In this document: positions 6,200 through 7,739 of the stretch, one piece after another
How positions within the stretch are numbered: position 1 is the first letter of the stretch
Layout of the letters: every line of letters begins with the position of its first letter
Source of the DNA: an uncultured Coriobacteriaceae bacterium
GTDB taxonomy: Bacteria > Actinomycetota > Coriobacteriia > Coriobacteriales > Eggerthellaceae
Assembly (NCBI GenBank): GCA_902767025.1
Contig: CACXFZ010000098.1
Span: 1-7,739 of the forward strand
Length of the DNA: 7,739 nt
Direction: 5' to 3'
Made by a program: the position numbers and the translations under genes
The notes under the pieces: model-generated
What the model was told of the DNA's origin: nothing
Database searches by the model: none
The model's input: only the letters and a program-made list of their open reading frames with translations

Positions 6200-7475
6200 A
6201 GTCAACGTACACGCGCGGCATGCGCAGCGCGAAGCCCACCGCAATCTCGTAGTCGATGGTGCCCGAGAGGTAAGCCATCTCGGCGAGCGTGCACACGGCA
6301 TCGCCTTCTTCGCCGATCACCGTCACCACATCGCCAACCTGCGGGTCCAGGCGCAGGCGCGCGGCACTCGAGCGCATGTCCACTTCGAACATGCATTGGT
6401 CCATGCAGATGTTTCCCACCTGGCGGCAGTACTGACCGCCAGCTATCACGTTGATCTTGCCCGACAGGTTGCGGCGCAGCCCGTCGGCGTACCCGATCGG
6501 GATGGTGCAAATGCGCACGCTTCCGGGGCTGCGGTAGTGCAAGCCGTAGCTCACGCCTTCGCTCATCGGCACCGTCTTGGCATCGGTGATGCGCGCCTTC
6601 ACGCTCATCGCGGGCTTGAGGTTGGCCACGCCGTTCGTCTGCTCGCAGGGGTGGCATCCGTACATCGCGATTCCCAGGCGCACCATGTCGAAATGCGCCT
6701 CGGGGTATCTGAAAATCGCCGCGGAGTTGGCGGCATGCACGATACCCGGGTCGATGCCCGCCGTGCGGATCGCCTGCAGCGCCTCGTTGAAACGACGCAG
6801 CTGCAACTCGAACTCGATGCTGTCGCGCGCATCGGCCGTCGCAAAATGCGTGAACGTGCCCGTCAGGTCCAAACCGCGATGGAAGTTCACGCGGCTCAGG
6901 AACTCCATCACTTCCTCGGCGCGCACGCCAATCCGGTTCATGCCCGTGTTGACCGCCAGGTGGTACGGCCCCACCATGCCGTGCTGGTCTGCCGTCTCTC
7001 CATAGGCCAGCGCGAACTCGACGTTGAAGATGGCAGGAACGATCCGGTACGTCAACAACAGGGGAATGGTCGCCACCGGAGGTTCGGACAGAATCAGGAT
7101 GGGCTCTTCGAAGCCGGCCTTGCGCAGCGCCACCCCTTCGTCGACGGTGGCGACGCCAAGCCATGTCGCCCCACCGTTGATGGCGGCCTTGGCGCATTGG
7201 ACGGCACCATGGCCATACCCGTCCGATTTGACGACGGCCATCAGCTGGCAGCCCGGCTTCGTGAACCTCCGTGCCTCGAGCACGTTGTGGCGTATGGCAA
7301 GCGAGCTGATCTCGCACCACGCCCACCGACGGTCGAGAACGCCGATTTCCTCCAGCTCGTCTTCGCCGAACGGCACGACAGCTGTTGCATCGCGCTCTTC
7401 GCGCGCATAACCGAAGTCCCCGCTGCTGCGGCCCGAAAAGCCCGTGAAGCCGTTGAGTGTCTCGTTTGAGTCCAT
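6198..7475 (-). CDS. alr: Alanine racemase (PLP-dependent)
   Basis: 425 residues. It interconverts L- and D-alanine for peptidoglycan precursor synthesis in the cytosol. PLP-binding Lys83 is in AVVKSDGYGHG (80-90). Further family motifs are AVNTGMNRIG (174-183), THFATAD (209-215), HAANSAA (247-253), MVRLGIAMYG (264-273), catalytic-type Tyr310 in GVSYGLHY, IPIGYADGLRR, NICMDQ, and the C-terminal TIDYEIAVGF...MPRVYV. ATG 7475 is preceded by AGAAGGG. The family fold begins around residue 49 (RRWAWCEIS), so there is an N-terminal extension of about 48 residues, Gly/Ser/Glu-rich with no signal peptide; an internal GTG near residue 34 is a weaker alternative start. The open frame back to 7661 crosses the candidate promoter and is rejected. 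It is the first gene of the alr-udg-folC operon. Confidence 0.95.
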   Translation of the reverse strand: MDSNETLNGFTGFSGRSSGDFGYAREERDATAVVPFGEDELEEIGVLDRRWAWCEISSLAIRHNVLEARRFTKPGCQLMAVVKSDGYGHGAVQCAKAAINGGATWLGVATVDEGVALRKAGFEEPILILSEPPVATIPLLLTYRIVPAIFNVEFALAYGETADQHGMVGPYHLAVNTGMNRIGVRAEEVMEFLSRVNFHRGLDLTGTFTHFATADARDSIEFELQLRRFNEALQAIRTAGIDPGIVHAANSAAIFRYPEAHFDMVRLGIAMYGCHPCEQTNGVANLKPAMSVKARITDAKTVPMSEGVSYGLHYRSPGSVRICTIPIGYADGLRRNLSGKINVIAGGQYCRQVGNICMDQCMFEVDMRSSAARLRLDPQVGDVVTVIGEEGDAVCTLAEMAYLSGTIDYEIAVGFALRMPRVYVD

Positions 7476-7503
7476 GAAGCGCCCTTCTCTATCGAACACC
7501 CAA

Positions 7504-7509
7504 AGTATA
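7504..7509 (-). promoter_or_regulatory. Candidate -10 element of the alr-udg-folC operon
   Basis: The minus strand reads TATACT about 29 bases before the alr ATG, an excellent -10 hexamer at a spacing that would give a short leader of some 20 bases. No good -35 hexamer is visible 16-18 bases upstream, where the strand is a G-run. Confidence 0.45.
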
Positions 7510-7551
7510 GCGCACGCAACCCCCCTAGCAGGTCCCGCCAGGTAGGCGCGC

Positions 7552-7739
7552 CGCAGGTTCGGCAAACCCGCAGCCGAGACCCACTCGCAGGTTCCGCCAA
7601 GCCGCGCCTCGCCCCAGCGGCGAGCGCAGCGATGCCGCGAACAGGTCCACCGAACCCGCAACCGAGCCCCACCCGCAGGTTCCGCCAGGAGGCGCGGCCA
7701 GCGAAGCGTCGCCGCGCCCGCAGGTCGAGGGGAGCCGCC
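7552..7739. repeat. Diverged GC-rich repeats upstream of alr
   Basis: A 35-base unit at 7565-7599 recurs at 7653-7687 with three mismatches (period 88), both ending in CGCAGGTTCCGCCA. Further partial copies of CGCAGGTTC and CCGCAGGT lie at 7552-7560 and near 7719-7725. Between the units, CTCGCC (7608-7613) and GGCGAG (7619-7624) can form a hairpin. No credible gene was seen between 7476 and the window end; open frames here have the composition of the repeat. Confidence 0.55.

Noticed and set aside
4552..7469. Long plus-strand open frames (4552-5736, 5294-6454, 5997-7469)
   Set aside because: They are antisense to alr, udg and folC, which carry full family motifs; the plus-strand translations are His/Arg/Ala-rich with no recognisable domain and are explained by G+C-rich codon bias.

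Overview
The window reads as chromosome of a high-G+C anaerobe-type actinobacterium. Eggerthellaceae/Coriobacteriia is my best guess, from protein style only, and is not proven. All six genes I can support lie on the minus strand, so transcription runs from high to low coordinates.

Right block (about 7475 to 4324): a tight, G+C-rich housekeeping operon encoding alanine racemase (alr), a family 4 Fe-S uracil-DNA glycosylase and the folate enzyme FolC. Spacings are 10 nt and 1 nt, each start has a strong ribosome binding site (weaker for alr), and a plausible -10 element lies just before alr. Upstream of alr, up to the window edge, is G+C-rich intergenic DNA with diverged repeats and no gene.

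Middle block (about 4311 to 774): a lower-G+C three-gene cassette encoding a multi-membrane GT-C-type glycosyltransferase, a UbiA-family polyprenyl-phosphate phosphoribosyltransferase and a HAD-type phosphatase. The UbiA and HAD genes overlap by one base. Together they look like a minimal pathway that builds a polyprenyl-phosphate-linked pentofuranose and transfers it outside the membrane. The cassette is bracketed by a perfect 64-bp direct repeat (710-773 and 4312-4375) that consists of the last 16 codons and stop of folC plus 12 bases. This is the signature of an insertion at the 3' end of folC that kept folC intact and left the displaced original tail on the far side. No integrase is present inside it.

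Left block (773 to 1): the displaced folC tail, a degenerate array of about 34-bp repeats, and a 5' portion of an Rpn/PDDEXK_2-family nuclease gene that runs off the window. Before the insertion, this rpn-like gene would have sat directly downstream of folC.

The main item of interest is the small, integrase-less, repeat-bounded sugar-modification island at the folC 3' end, next to a recombination-promoting-nuclease homologue.
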